Below are positions 8,638 through 16,599 of a DNA stretch of 64,000 nucleotides, piece by piece. Positions within the stretch are counted from its first letter, which is position 1; each line of letters begins with the position of its first letter. This DNA comes from Peribacillus cavernae (GTDB lineage: Bacteria; Bacillota; Bacilli; Bacillales; DSM-1321): positions 186,001-250,000 of the forward strand of contig NZ_RYZZ01000001.1 in assembly GCF_003989135.1 (NCBI RefSeq). The letters run 5' to 3'. The position numbers and the translations under genes were made by a program. The notes beneath the pieces are model-generated. The model did no database searches. It was not told the DNA's origin and saw only the letters and a program-made list of their open reading frames with translations.

Positions 8638-8651
8638 TGGAAGCGATTGCA
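8638..8651. promoter_or_regulatory. cre-like site upstream of the block A amidohydrolase
   Basis: TGGAAGCGATTGCA fits the CcpA site pattern TGNAANCGNTNNCA at every fixed position. It lies in the gap between the dehydrogenase and the amidohydrolase, suggesting catabolite control of the downstream pair. Confidence 0.45.
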
Positions 8652-8806
8652 TATATCTTAGAATAGTTCACCTGAATTAACGCCGCTTCTCTTCTAAAAG
8701 TCTTACTGCGAGAAAGATGGGCCTTCGGACAGTGGATGGTTCCATTTTTAAAATCATTTACAAATAGAAATACCAAGGATGAAAACGATAAAGGAAGTGA
8801 AAAGGA

Positions 8807-9937
8807 ATGGAAGTAACCGAGTCTAAAAAACCAGAAGAAATCGTCAAAAAAAAGCGTACCATTATTGACTCTGACATCCATAATTACACCTCGCTTGATG
8901 AAATTAAAAAGTATTTGCCCCGAGTCTATCGTGAACAGATCGATTTATGGGGATGGAGGCTTCCTGGTTCTTTATATTTAAACGGCGGGACGAATGTTGG
9001 CCAAAGGGCCGACTCTATTCCGCCGGACGGAGGCTTTCCTGGCAGCGACTTGGATTTTATGAGAATGCAATATTTGGATCCCTCTCATGTTGAATACGGG
9101 ATATTGACCGGAAGTGACTACTCGTGTCAAGCGACGCCTGATATCGATTACGCTGCAGCTCTCAGTTCTGCGATAAATGATTATACGTTGGAGCAGTGGG
9201 TTAATAAGGACCACAGACTGAAAGGATCGATCATTATTCCAAAGCAGGATCCGAGACTGTCGGTACAAGAGATTCACCGTGTTGGCTCCCACCCGGATAT
9301 GGTGCAGGTTATCGTGGCGAGCGGAGCCGAAAAGCCTTATGGGAATAGGTTCTATCATCCGATTTATGAGGCATGTGTCGAACATAATCTGCCTTTTACG
9401 ATCCACGTCCTTATGGAAGGAGTCGGCATAAATCCGCCAACGACCGGCGCCGGTTATGTGTCTTATTATCCGGAGTACCGCGCTACAAGACCTCAGGTAA
9501 TGGCTGCACACCTGGCCAGCTTGATCTATGAAGGGGTTTTCGAAAAATTCCCTACGTTGCAGGTCGTACTTCAAGAGGCTGGTGTGTTTTGGATGGCACC
9601 ATATTTATGGAAGATGGATGAGGATTGGAAAAGCCTCCGCTTCCAGACGCCATGGGTGAAGAAAAAGCCAAGTGAATATTTCCGCAGCAATATTAAGGTG
9701 TCCTCCCAGCCACTTGAAAAGACACCGAACCCGGAGATGTTCCGGCAAATGATGAAAGCAGTCTATGCGGATGAGACCTTATTGTATTGCAGTGATTACC
9801 CGCATTGGGATTTCGATTCTCCTGTGATGGCATTTCCAAAACTAGAAGATGAGTTATGGGAACGTATCTTCTACCAAAATGCCGCTGAATTATATGGATT
9901 GCCGGCAAGAAAAGACCCTACCGGGGGGATTGACTGA
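8807..9937 (+). CDS. Amidohydrolase family protein (amidohydrolase-2, ACMSD-like), block A
   Basis: A 376-residue TIM-barrel metal enzyme of the group that contains aminocarboxymuconate semialdehyde decarboxylase, gamma-resorcylate decarboxylase and 5-carboxyvanillate decarboxylase. Likely metal ligands are D23-x-H25 (IIDSDIHN), H200 (FTIHV) and D330 (CSDYPHWD); E257 (VVLQEAG) is at the position of another active-site ligand in ACMSD. Such enzymes mostly decarboxylate or hydrolyse aromatic or unsaturated acids in the cytoplasm. The next gene, a Rieske protein, starts inside its stop codon (TGATG), implying coupled translation. It is the most divergent of the five amidohydrolases here (EAG rather than EGG). 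Substrate unknown. Confidence 0.9.
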   Translation: MEVTESKKPEEIVKKKRTIIDSDIHNYTSLDEIKKYLPRVYREQIDLWGWRLPGSLYLNGGTNVGQRADSIPPDGGFPGSDLDFMRMQYLDPSHVEYGILTGSDYSCQATPDIDYAAALSSAINDYTLEQWVNKDHRLKGSIIIPKQDPRLSVQEIHRVGSHPDMVQVIVASGAEKPYGNRFYHPIYEACVEHNLPFTIHVLMEGVGINPPTTGAGYVSYYPEYRATRPQVMAAHLASLIYEGVFEKFPTLQVVLQEAGVFWMAPYLWKMDEDWKSLRFQTPWVKKKPSEYFRSNIKVSSQPLEKTPNPEMFRQMMKAVYADETLLYCSDYPHWDFDSPVMAFPKLEDELWERIFYQNAAELYGLPARKDPTGGID

Positions 9938-10308
9938 TGACTAGCTTTTTTGTGGGAAAGGCATCCGAGATTCCTGAAGGAGAAAAAAAGATTGTCGTAG
10001 CAAACGGGCGCAGCATCGGTGTTTATAATATTGAGGGACAATTTTTTGCCATCCGTAACACCTGCCCGCATCAAGGGGCTGCCCTATGTACCGGTATTAC
10101 GACCGCCTTTATTAATTCCTCCGGGCCGGGAAACTTTGTTCACGAACGTGAAGGTGAAATCGTAAGGTGTCCCTGGCACCAGTGGGAATTTGACATTAAA
10201 ACGGGACACATGATCGTCGATCCTAAGAAGAGGACGAAGAGCTATGACGTAACCGTGGAACGCTTTGATGTTTCTGTTGAAGAAAGCGAAATATACGTTC
10301 ATCTATAA
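9937..10308 (+). CDS. Rieske [2Fe-2S] ferredoxin-like protein, block A
   Basis: A 123-residue protein with the Rieske ligand pairs C43-P-H45 and C78-P-W-H81 that hold a [2Fe-2S] cluster. The 32 residues between the pairs are about twice the usual spacing of Rieske ferredoxins because of an inserted loop. It is soluble, with no membrane segment. Its ATG overlaps the amidohydrolase stop codon, so the two products are probably made in equal amounts and may form a complex. No oxygenase large subunit is nearby. An electron-transfer role is known for the fold; the partner is inferred. A bidirectional terminator follows. Confidence 0.92.
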   Translation: MTSFFVGKASEIPEGEKKIVVANGRSIGVYNIEGQFFAIRNTCPHQGAALCTGITTAFINSSGPGNFVHEREGEIVRCPWHQWEFDIKTGHMIVDPKKRTKSYDVTVERFDVSVEESEIYVHL

Positions 10309-10316
10309 TAATAGTC

Positions 10317-10348
10317 AAATAAAGCCGGGCTTATGCCCGGCTTTATTT
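10317..10348. terminator. Bidirectional rho-independent terminator
   Basis: Perfect 14-base arms AAATAAAGCCGGGC and GCCCGGCTTTATTT enclose a TTAT loop, with A- and T-runs on both sides. It separates the plus-strand block A operon from the convergent tctCBA operon. Confidence 0.9.
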
Positions 10349-10391
10349 GTACGACTTTGACCTTCTGAAGTTCTTTCAATATAGTTTAGAA

Positions 10392-11897
10392 CTACATTTC
10401 AACGTCACTCGCAAGAATCCCTCTCTTTTTCTTGAGACTGGTAAAGATGCTTATGATCAAAACAAGAAGAGAAATTACTAATAAAGTACCGGAAATAGGG
10501 CGTTGGAAAAACCCAAACACGTTTCCATTGAAATAGATTAATGATTGCAGTAACGAGGTTTCCAAGAGTTCACCAAGAACAAAAGTCAGTACAAGGGGCG
10601 CTATCGGAAAATCTAACTTTTTCATCAAATAACCCATTATTCCGAAAATGAACATTATCCATATGTCCCAAAGGTTATTATTCACGCTATAGGCGCCTAT
10701 TACAGAAAAAATAAGAATGATAGGATAAAGTAATTTCGTAGGAATCATTGCAATTTTTCCCCACATTCCCGCCATAGGAAGGTTCATAATAACGAGAATT
10801 AAATTACCAATGAACATACTTGCAATTATTGCCCAAACAATATTGGGGTTTGTCTGAAATAAAGTCGGCCCTGGAGTCAGGCCGTGCATGATAAAGGCTC
10901 CAAATAGTATAGCAATCGTAGGTGAACTCGGGATACCTAAAGTGAACAATGGAATTAGCGCTGAACCGGAATACGCGTTGTTCGCTGTTTCCGGTCCGGC
11001 AACACCTTCGATTGCACCCTTGCCAAAACGGGATGGATCTTTAGCGATTTTCTTTTCCCATGAATAAGACAGGATAGCAGGTATAACCGAATTTGAGCCT
11101 GGGATGAGACCAATTAAAAATCCTAAACCAGTACCTCTGCCAATCGCTTTTAAAGTCGGCTTCCATTCATCCCGCCTCGGGAGAAGTCCCTTCACTTTAG
11201 CAGGTTTCCCCGCATTCATTCTTTCTTCCAGCCCGATAAGTACCTCAGCAAGACCGAATAATCCCATGGTAATCGTGACAAAGTCCAAACCGTTCATTAG
11301 GAAATCTTGTCCCAAATTGAACCGAACGGCACCGGATATAGTGTCCATTCCGACCAACGCCAAGATTAAACCAAGTAATGCTGAAATTAATCCTCGAATT
11401 AATGATTTACCCATTAAACCTATAACCATCAACATACCCACTACAATAAGAGCAAAAAATTCTGGAGGACCGAACCCTAGTGCTAATTTGGCCAGGGGGG
11501 GCGCTATAAACGCAAGTCCTATAATTGAGACAGTCCCTCCAATGAATGACCCGATAGCTGCAACTCCCAGAGCTGTTCCGGCTCTTCCTTGCTTGGCCAG
11601 CGGGTATCCGTCAAAACAAGTAATGACAGAGGCGGCTTCACCAGGAGTATTAATCAGTACCGAAGTAATTGTACCTCCGTACAAAGAACCATAATAAATG
11701 CCTGCTAACATAATGATTGCTGTTACAGGTTCCATCGAGTAAGTAATAGGAAGAAGAAGAGCTGTAGCTGTAGTTGGTCCCAAACCGGGTAAGACACCGA
11801 CAAGCATCCCAATGGTAACCCCAATTAAACAATAAAGCAGATTCCACCATGTTAGCGCTGTCTCAAATCCCTGAAGCAATTGTATAAACGAATCCAA
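10392..11897 (-). CDS. tctA: TctA-family large permease of a tripartite tricarboxylate transporter
   Basis: A complete 501-residue membrane protein of about 11-12 helices. It begins MDSFIQLLQGFETALTWWN and contains GVLPGLGPTTATALLLP, GSLYGGTITSVLINTPGE and LGIPSSPTIAI, all typical of TctA. With TctB and the periplasm-facing TctC lipoprotein it imports a carboxylate driven by an ion gradient. It is the last gene of tctC-tctC-tctB-tctA and lies 13 bases after tctB. It is closely related to the partial TctA at the left edge. Substrates of this family include citrate, aromatic dicarboxylates and other acids; which one applies here is unknown. Confidence 0.95.
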   Translation of the reverse strand: MDSFIQLLQGFETALTWWNLLYCLIGVTIGMLVGVLPGLGPTTATALLLPITYSMEPVTAIIMLAGIYYGSLYGGTITSVLINTPGEAASVITCFDGYPLAKQGRAGTALGVAAIGSFIGGTVSIIGLAFIAPPLAKLALGFGPPEFFALIVVGMLMVIGLMGKSLIRGLISALLGLILALVGMDTISGAVRFNLGQDFLMNGLDFVTITMGLFGLAEVLIGLEERMNAGKPAKVKGLLPRRDEWKPTLKAIGRGTGLGFLIGLIPGSNSVIPAILSYSWEKKIAKDPSRFGKGAIEGVAGPETANNAYSGSALIPLFTLGIPSSPTIAILFGAFIMHGLTPGPTLFQTNPNIVWAIIASMFIGNLILVIMNLPMAGMWGKIAMIPTKLLYPIILIFSVIGAYSVNNNLWDIWIMFIFGIMGYLMKKLDFPIAPLVLTFVLGELLETSLLQSLIYFNGNVFGFFQRPISGTLLVISLLVLIISIFTSLKKKRGILASDVEM

Positions 11898-11910
11898 GTC
11901 CTTTCCCTCC

Positions 11911-12378
11911 TTACCATCCGAGTGCGTTTACAGGTAATGGAATACCCAACAACGAATTAAACACTAAAAATACAATTATCGAGGTGACAACTGAAATCCC
12001 TAATGCCGAATACCATTTAAATTCTCGTACCAAGACAATGAATAATAAAATGACCGCTGAGACTACAAACCCTGCATAAGATATAACGATCATAAAAATA
12101 ATGATTGAACCCAGCATTGAAAGAATATTTCCCAATGCCCTACCTTTCGGCAAGATTTGCTTAAAAACGATTACCTCTTTCTTAATCGCTTCCCAAATAT
12201 ACACGAGGGAGATTACAATTAGGACGCCACTTAACCATAATGGAAGGAATCCTGGTCCGGGACCCCGGACCGTATAATAATCAAACGATAGAGACTGCCA
12301 AAAAATGAATCCTGCAAACCCGAGCAATAATGCACCAGCCCAAACACCCGCATTTCTCAATTTAACCCCCCCAATCAA
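11911..12378 (-). CDS. tctB: TctB-family small permease
   Basis: A 155-residue protein with about four membrane segments. The segment TVRGPGPGFLPLWLSG after helix 1 and the C-terminus SLLGIPLPVNALGW are shared with the other TctB of the window. It starts 3 bases after the tctC stop codon and is followed by tctA, the normal transporter order, so all three should be co-transcribed. Confidence 0.92.
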   Translation of the reverse strand: MIGGVKLRNAGVWAGALLLGFAGFIFWQSLSFDYYTVRGPGPGFLPLWLSGVLIVISLVYIWEAIKKEVIVFKQILPKGRALGNILSMLGSIIIFMIVISYAGFVVSAVILLFIVLVREFKWYSALGISVVTSIIVFLVFNSLLGIPLPVNALGW

Positions 12379-12381
12379 AAG

Positions 12382-13380
12382 CTAGTTTTCTTGTTTTTTA
12401 GCAGCTTGGACGATCGGGTCCATTGCCTTCATATCTTTTTCAACCATAGCTTCAAAATCGCCTGCATTCAGGTAATCAATAAACAAGTTCTGTTTAGCCA
12501 TGAAATCAATAAATTTTTGATCCTTTACGGCCTTTCCGATAGTATCTTCCAATATCTTCACAACTTCGTCGGGGGTGTTATCAGGTACGGCAAGTCCGCG
12601 AAATGTACCGGCCCAGCCTACATTAATTCCTTTTTCTTTCATTGTCGGTACATCCTTTAAATCCCCTTCTAGCCGATCTTCTGCCATAATGGCCAACGGA
12701 CGCAGGTCGCCGCTTTTGATTTGTGCGGTCACTTCACCAGGGTTGTAAAGGCCGAACTCAGCTCTTTCACCCAAAACTTCGATGACTGCCTGTGCTGCAC
12801 CTTGGAAAGGAACAGTGATAAAGTCCAGATTGGCAGCTTGAGCAAATGGTATCCCATATATACTCGGTGCAGCGGCCGAAGCGAATTTCAGCTTTCCTGG
12901 TTTTGCTTCTATATCAGCAACCAGATCCTCGAACGTTTTAAATTTTGATTTTGAGGAAACTACAAGGACAGCAGGATCCCTATTTACGTTTCCGACAAAT
13001 GTAAACTCGGATGTTTTAAACGGTGCCAGTTCGAGCAATGGAAGTGAAACGATCTCGCGGGTCGCCATCGTTAATTTGTACCCATCTGCCTTTGAATGAA
13101 GGCCTTCGTTCATTCCAACGGCGCCGGAACCGCCGGTTTTATTGATAACTACCACATCCTTGCCAAGCTCGGTTTTCATCGATTCCGCCAGCGCGCGGGC
13201 TACAAGGTCAGTCCCTCCACCAGCTGCAAAAGGAACAATGAGCTCAATAGGCTTAGTCGGATACTTCTCAGAGTTTTGGCTAGCACCCGTCGAATTCGAA
13301 TTCGATTGATTTGCACAGCCCGAAGCAAATAAAGACATAATCATTAATCCAGCGATTACAAATTTTAACGAGTTTTTCAT
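12382..13380 (-). CDS. tctC: TctC-family substrate-binding lipoprotein (downstream copy)
   Basis: A 332-residue extracytoplasmic binding protein. The signal peptide ends in the lipobox LFASGC, so the mature protein is lipid-anchored at Cys22. The Bug/TctC fold is shown by PTKPIELIVPFAAGGGTDLVAR after the linker and by the conserved middle segment with PSIYGIPFAQAA. It hands a carboxylate to the TctAB permease encoded just downstream. It is about 80 percent identical by eye to the neighbouring TctC at 13558, and the similarity extends into upstream non-coding DNA, so the pair is a tandem duplication. A GntR-type palindrome lies 25 bases upstream. Confidence 0.94.
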   Translation of the reverse strand: MKNSLKFVIAGLMIMSLFASGCANQSNSNSTGASQNSEKYPTKPIELIVPFAAGGGTDLVARALAESMKTELGKDVVVINKTGGSGAVGMNEGLHSKADGYKLTMATREIVSLPLLELAPFKTSEFTFVGNVNRDPAVLVVSSKSKFKTFEDLVADIEAKPGKLKFASAAAPSIYGIPFAQAANLDFITVPFQGAAQAVIEVLGERAEFGLYNPGEVTAQIKSGDLRPLAIMAEDRLEGDLKDVPTMKEKGINVGWAGTFRGLAVPDNTPDEVVKILEDTIGKAVKDQKFIDFMAKQNLFIDYLNAGDFEAMVEKDMKAMDPIVQAAKKQEN

Positions 13381-13404
13381 GCATATCCCCTCTTGATTCT
13401 ATTT

Positions 13405-13420
13405 ATCTAGTACATTAGAA
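13405..13420. promoter_or_regulatory. Candidate GntR operator, tctCBA
   Basis: ATCTAGTACATTAGAA matches 13 of 16 bases of the perfect palindrome ATCTAATATATTAGAT at 20521. It lies directly after a TATAAA on the minus strand (13428-13423) and just before the downstream tctC. Assigned to the GntR regulator at 16600 by analogy with the sites at 16328 and 20521. Confidence 0.4.
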
Positions 13421-13557
13421 GATTTATACTTTTGGCACTTCATACCTTCATGATTTTTTTCAAGAACTAGACTCTCAATGATGACTTGTTTCATATATCT
13501 GCTTAGTCTTCTTTTTCTTTAATCTCTACGTCTGAATAGTACTTTTATACAAAGCTA
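13421..13557 (-). pseudogene. Second, more decayed copy of an rraA 3' end
   Basis: The minus strand holds the segment CTAGTTCTTGAAAAAAATCA followed by TGAAGGTATGAAGTG, aligning with the rraA tail at 14584-14730 (CTAGTTCGTGAGAAGATTCT, then TGAAGGAATGAGTG). Here the frame is full of stops. It marks the left part of a duplicated unit consisting of an rraA tail plus tctC. Confidence 0.5.
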
Positions 13558-14559
13558 TTACTTTTGTTCATTAGCGGCTTGGACGATCGGATCCAAAGCT
13601 GTGATATCTTTTTCAATCATGGCTTCAAAATCAGCTGCATTCAGATAATCAATAAACAAGTTCTGTTTAGCCATGAAATCGATGAACTTTTGATCATTCA
13701 CTGCCTTTTCAACAGCATCTTCCAATACGTTCACAACTTCATCGGGGGTATCACCGGGTACGGCAAGTCCGCGGTATGTACCGGCCCAACCAACATTAAC
13801 TCCTTTTTCCTTCATTGTTGGTATATCCTTCAAATCCCCTTCAAGTCGTTCTTCGGCCATAATTGCCAACGGACGCAGGTCGCCGCTTTTGATTTGTGCG
13901 GTCACTTCACCAGGACCGTAAAGTCCGAATTCAGCTCTGCCGCCCAAAACCTCTACTACAGCCTGGGCTGTACCTTGAAAAGGAATAGTAGCAAACTTCA
14001 AATTTGCTGCTTGGGCAAATGGAATCCCATATAGACTTGGTGTGGAGGATGAAGCAAATTTCAGCTTTCCAGGATTCGCTTTTATATCATCAACCAGATC
14101 TTCAAACTTTTTATATTTAGATTTTGTGGAAACTACCAGTAAAGCAGGATCTCTATTCATATTCCCGATAAATTTAAAATCGGTTGTTTTAAACGGTGCG
14201 AGTTCGAGCAATGGAAGTGAAACGATCTCGCGGGTCGCCATCGTTAATGTGTACCCATCTGCTTTTGAATGTAGGCCTTCGTTCATCCCAACCGCACCGG
14301 AACCGCCTGTTTTATTGATAACCACTACATCCTTGCCAAGCTCGCTTTTCATCGATTCTGCCAGCGCACGGGCGACAAGATCAGTCCCTCCACCCGCAGC
14401 GAAAGGAACAATGAGCTCGATAGGCTTAGTTGGAAATTTTACAGAGGCTTTTTCATTTTGTTTAGCATTTGTCGAATTTGTTTGACTCGCGCATCCTGAA
14501 GTGAATAAGGATAATAGAAATAATCCAACCATTGCAATTTTCAGTGACTTTTTTTTCAT
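13558..14559 (-). CDS. tctC: TctC-family substrate-binding lipoprotein (upstream copy)
   Basis: A lipoprotein with lipobox LFTSGC and the TctC core PTKPIELIVPFAAGGGTDL. The start MKKKSLKIA at 14559 is chosen over one 4 codons earlier because GGGGGT then sits at a good distance. It is a tandem paralogue of the TctC at 12382; differences cluster in the signal peptide, in the linker and at a few binding-cleft positions (for example NPGE against GPGE). Two binding proteins feeding one permease, or one of them serving the TctBA pair at 1-1709, would broaden or shift substrate range. It follows the amidohydrolase-Rieske pair on the same strand. Confidence 0.93.
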   Translation of the reverse strand: MKKKSLKIAMVGLFLLSLFTSGCASQTNSTNAKQNEKASVKFPTKPIELIVPFAAGGGTDLVARALAESMKSELGKDVVVINKTGGSGAVGMNEGLHSKADGYTLTMATREIVSLPLLELAPFKTTDFKFIGNMNRDPALLVVSTKSKYKKFEDLVDDIKANPGKLKFASSSTPSLYGIPFAQAANLKFATIPFQGTAQAVVEVLGGRAEFGLYGPGEVTAQIKSGDLRPLAIMAEERLEGDLKDIPTMKEKGVNVGWAGTYRGLAVPGDTPDEVVNVLEDAVEKAVNDQKFIDFMAKQNLFIDYLNAADFEAMIEKDITALDPIVQAANEQK

Positions 14560-14583
14560 AAATACCCCCATATTTTATTAAAA

Positions 14584-14730
14584 TTAAAGGATTCCATATT
14601 TTCGGAACACTTTTGAAACACTCATTCCTTCAAGAATCTTCTCACGAACTAGATTTTCACTGCTGGCTTTTTCTAGTGCCTGTTGAATGACTTGGTCTTC
14701 TATTTCCTTTTGAATTACGACTACAATCAC
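14584..14730 (-). pseudogene. rraA-family gene remnant (3' end)
   Basis: An open frame without start, ending at 14584, encodes about 48 residues with EIEDQVIQQALEKASSENLV followed by REKILEGMSVSKVFRKYGIL. This matches the C-terminus of RraA-family proteins (RraA-like / 4-hydroxy-4-methyl-2-oxoglutarate aldolase group), which process oxo acids or act in sugar-acid clusters. The rest of the gene is missing; the Rieske gene abuts it. It shows that tctC was once next to an rraA homologue. Confidence 0.65.
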
Positions 14731-15080
14731 ATGTACACCATAATTCTGTTATTTTCAATCGATACATCGTAAACTTTTACCTTGTATCTATCTGGATCGA
14801 CAAGGGATTGGCCTGTCTTAATTTCGAACTCCCAGCCATGCCAAGGACAAATTAAAATTTCTCCGTCCTTTCCATAAATGTATTCATGCGGTTTTGAAGC
14901 CAATGTGGTTCCGGAAATTTTCCCTTTACACAGTTCCGCTTGCTGATGAGGACATACATTACGGATAGCAAAATAATTCTCACCATTATAGTAAACACCG
15001 ATACTTCTTCCATTGATGTTAAAGATCTTGCATTTTCCGGTTTCAATTTCTCCGACTTCAGCTGCATCGTATTTTATCAC
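14727..15080 (-). CDS. Rieske [2Fe-2S] ferredoxin-like protein, block B
   Basis: A 117-residue soluble protein with CPHQQAELC and CPWHGWEFEIKTG supplying the two Cys-His cluster ligand pairs. As in the other three copies, a loop (about GKISGTTLASKPHEYIYGKD) widens the gap between the pairs. It starts with GTG whose last two bases begin the TGA stop of the preceding amidohydrolase (GTGA overlap), indicating translational coupling. It is the second gene of the amidohydrolase-Rieske unit that the GntR protein at 16600 probably controls. The electron acceptor is unknown. Confidence 0.92.
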   Translation of the reverse strand: MIKYDAAEVGEIETGKCKIFNINGRSIGVYYNGENYFAIRNVCPHQQAELCKGKISGTTLASKPHEYIYGKDGEILICPWHGWEFEIKTGQSLVDPDRYKVKVYDVSIENNRIMVYM

Positions 15081-16192
15081 CTCGAATTGCCTCCTGCTCC
15101 AATTGGATTAACATTGAATTGATACAGTTCAACAGCGTTTTCATACGCTACACGCCGACGCATCTCCTCAGGCAGTTTATTGAGCACAAATAATGGAGAG
15201 TCATTGTCCCAATGCGGGTAGTCTGTCGAAAAAAGCACTGTTTTTTCCGCCCGCATCATTCGAAGCATTTGAATGAGTTCCTGATTATCCGGCTCTTCGA
15301 TAGGCTGGGTTGTAAAACGGCAATGTTCGATAATATATTCACTTGGTTTGCGTTGCAGCCACGGGACCTCACTCCGCATACCCCGAAAATTTTTATCCAT
15401 TCTCCACATCAAATGAGGAAGCCAAGCTAAACCACCTTCAACGAATACCACTTTCAATGTTGGAAAAGTTTCAAACACTCCCTCACAAACAAGACTGTTC
15501 AACTGTGACATATGGTGGATAGCTAAGATATTGTGGCGTTCAAAATTTGTCGTTGGATAACCCACTGCGGTCGTCGGTGGATTGATTCCGTCACCTTCGC
15601 CACCCCCGTGAATAGCGATGACCAAATTGTTCCGTACAGCTGCCTCGTAAATAGGATAGTATCGTCGTTGTCCATAGGGTTCACGTGACCCGGAAGTTAG
15701 AAGAACCTGAACCACTTTTGGGTGTGAACCAAGGCGATCAATTTCTTGTGCAGCCAATAACGGATCCTGAGTAGCCACTACGATTGATGCTAGCCATCGA
15801 TCATCAGATGGTATCCAAGTGTCAAGAGTATAGTCATTGAATGCAGAGGCCAACGATGCAGCGTAATCAGGGTTATTATGTGCAGACACCGAAAGCAGAT
15901 TACCTGTAAGAATGGCTCTGTCTATACTGTAGCGATCTAAGAAATCAACTTTCGCAAATCCTGGATCCGAACCAGCAGGAAGTTCGTTTCCAGGTGATGC
16001 ATCACTGCGTTCCAAAGAAATGGGGCGATAGAGCAGGAATGGTAATGTAGCGTTATAGGCATTTAGTCTGTCCCACCATACCCTTGGCATATAAGGTTTT
16101 AAATCTTCGTAGCTTTTTACTCCTTGGTGAACGTCACAATCAATAATTCCATGGTTAAACTTGGATTGCTTCTTCATTTTGTCGGAATTCAT
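15077..16192 (-). CDS. Amidohydrolase family protein (amidohydrolase-2, ACMSD-like), block B
   Basis: A 371-residue TIM-barrel enzyme. Likely metal ligands are the DVH of GIIDCDVHQG (near residue 20), the His of AIHGGGEG, the Glu of VVFVEGG and the Asp of FSTDYPHWDNDSP. The conserved stretch RKPSEYIIEHCRFTTQPIEE is shared with the block C enzymes. Related enzymes are non-oxidative decarboxylases or hydrolases of aromatic and muconate-type acids. Start ATG is preceded by TAGGAGGTATCACAT, an excellent ribosome binding site. It is followed by, and overlaps, its Rieske partner. A strong promoter and a GntR-type palindrome lie 130-190 bases upstream. Confidence 0.9.
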   Translation of the reverse strand: MNSDKMKKQSKFNHGIIDCDVHQGVKSYEDLKPYMPRVWWDRLNAYNATLPFLLYRPISLERSDASPGNELPAGSDPGFAKVDFLDRYSIDRAILTGNLLSVSAHNNPDYAASLASAFNDYTLDTWIPSDDRWLASIVVATQDPLLAAQEIDRLGSHPKVVQVLLTSGSREPYGQRRYYPIYEAAVRNNLVIAIHGGGEGDGINPPTTAVGYPTTNFERHNILAIHHMSQLNSLVCEGVFETFPTLKVVFVEGGLAWLPHLMWRMDKNFRGMRSEVPWLQRKPSEYIIEHCRFTTQPIEEPDNQELIQMLRMMRAEKTVLFSTDYPHWDNDSPLFVLNKLPEEMRRRVAYENAVELYQFNVNPIGAGGNSR

Positions 16193-16327
16193 ATGTGATA
16201 CCTCCTATTTTTCACTTTATTATCTATGGTCATATGTACTATGCCAGCTCGATCATTATTGCTAAATCACCTTTGTGAGCGGTTACATTCGTGAGATCTC
16301 CAAGATTCCTGATCTTTCAATACTAAT

Positions 16328-16343
16328 ATCTAATATATCAGTT
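16328..16343. promoter_or_regulatory. Candidate GntR operator, amidohydrolase-Rieske unit
   Basis: ATCTAATATATCAGTT agrees with ATCTAATATATTAGAT (20521) at 14 of 16 positions. It lies about 15-30 bases downstream of the -10 element at 16359-16364, the same spacing as at the SDR promoter, a position suited to repression. Confidence 0.55.
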
Positions 16344-16358
16344 AATTCTATAGCTCAA

Positions 16359-16386
16359 ATTATAACCTATTAAAATATTCTGTCAA
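16359..16386 (-). promoter_or_regulatory. Sigma-A-type promoter for the block B amidohydrolase
   Basis: On the minus strand TTGACA (16386-16381) and TATAAT (16364-16359) are both consensus, with a 16-base spacer. Transcription would start near 16352 and cross the candidate operator. Confidence 0.75.
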
Positions 16387-16422
16387 TTGTTTTTTGTACT
16401 CTTGGATAAAACTTCTCGCTCT

Positions 16423-16520
16423 TCATTTTTTGTATAAAGGCTTTTTCGTAACTCCCTTTTCAGCCGTCACTAAAGAGCCGCCGATTCCAACTGCGACGGC
16501 ACCTGCCCGAAAAAACCTGC
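16423..16520 (-). pseudogene. KDPG/KHG aldolase (eda) 3' remnant
   Basis: A minus-strand frame ending at 16423 reads FFRAGAVAVGIGGSLVTAEK followed by a short lysine-rich end, the typical C-terminus of 2-keto-3-deoxy-6-phosphogluconate aldolase. It is joined directly to the start of a KDG kinase gene, so the region between was deleted. Confidence 0.65.
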
Positions 16521-16598
16521 AACCCTTCGTGCCTGAGAAATGCTGTATGATTTGGAGGAAACACAATCATTGCTTCTCCAATAGTTACTACATTCCAT
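16521..16598 (-). pseudogene. 2-keto-3-deoxygluconate kinase (kdgK) 5' remnant
   Basis: Immediately after the GntR gene the minus strand encodes NVVTIGEAMIVFPPNHTAFL, the N-terminus of PfkB-family KDG kinases. An ATG exists at 16598-16596 but one extra base after GGA shifts it out of frame (deleting it gives MDVVTIGEAM). Only about 25 codons remain before the sequence switches to the eda tail. Confidence 0.65.
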
Positions 16599-16599
16599 G

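Noticed and set aside
8978-9574. A 198-codon open frame opposite the block A amidohydrolase
   Set aside because: Basic, low-complexity translation fully inside a well-supported gene on the other strand; antisense shadow.
14042-14485. A 147-codon plus-strand open frame opposite tctC
   Set aside because: Antisense to a clear lipoprotein gene; no start signals.
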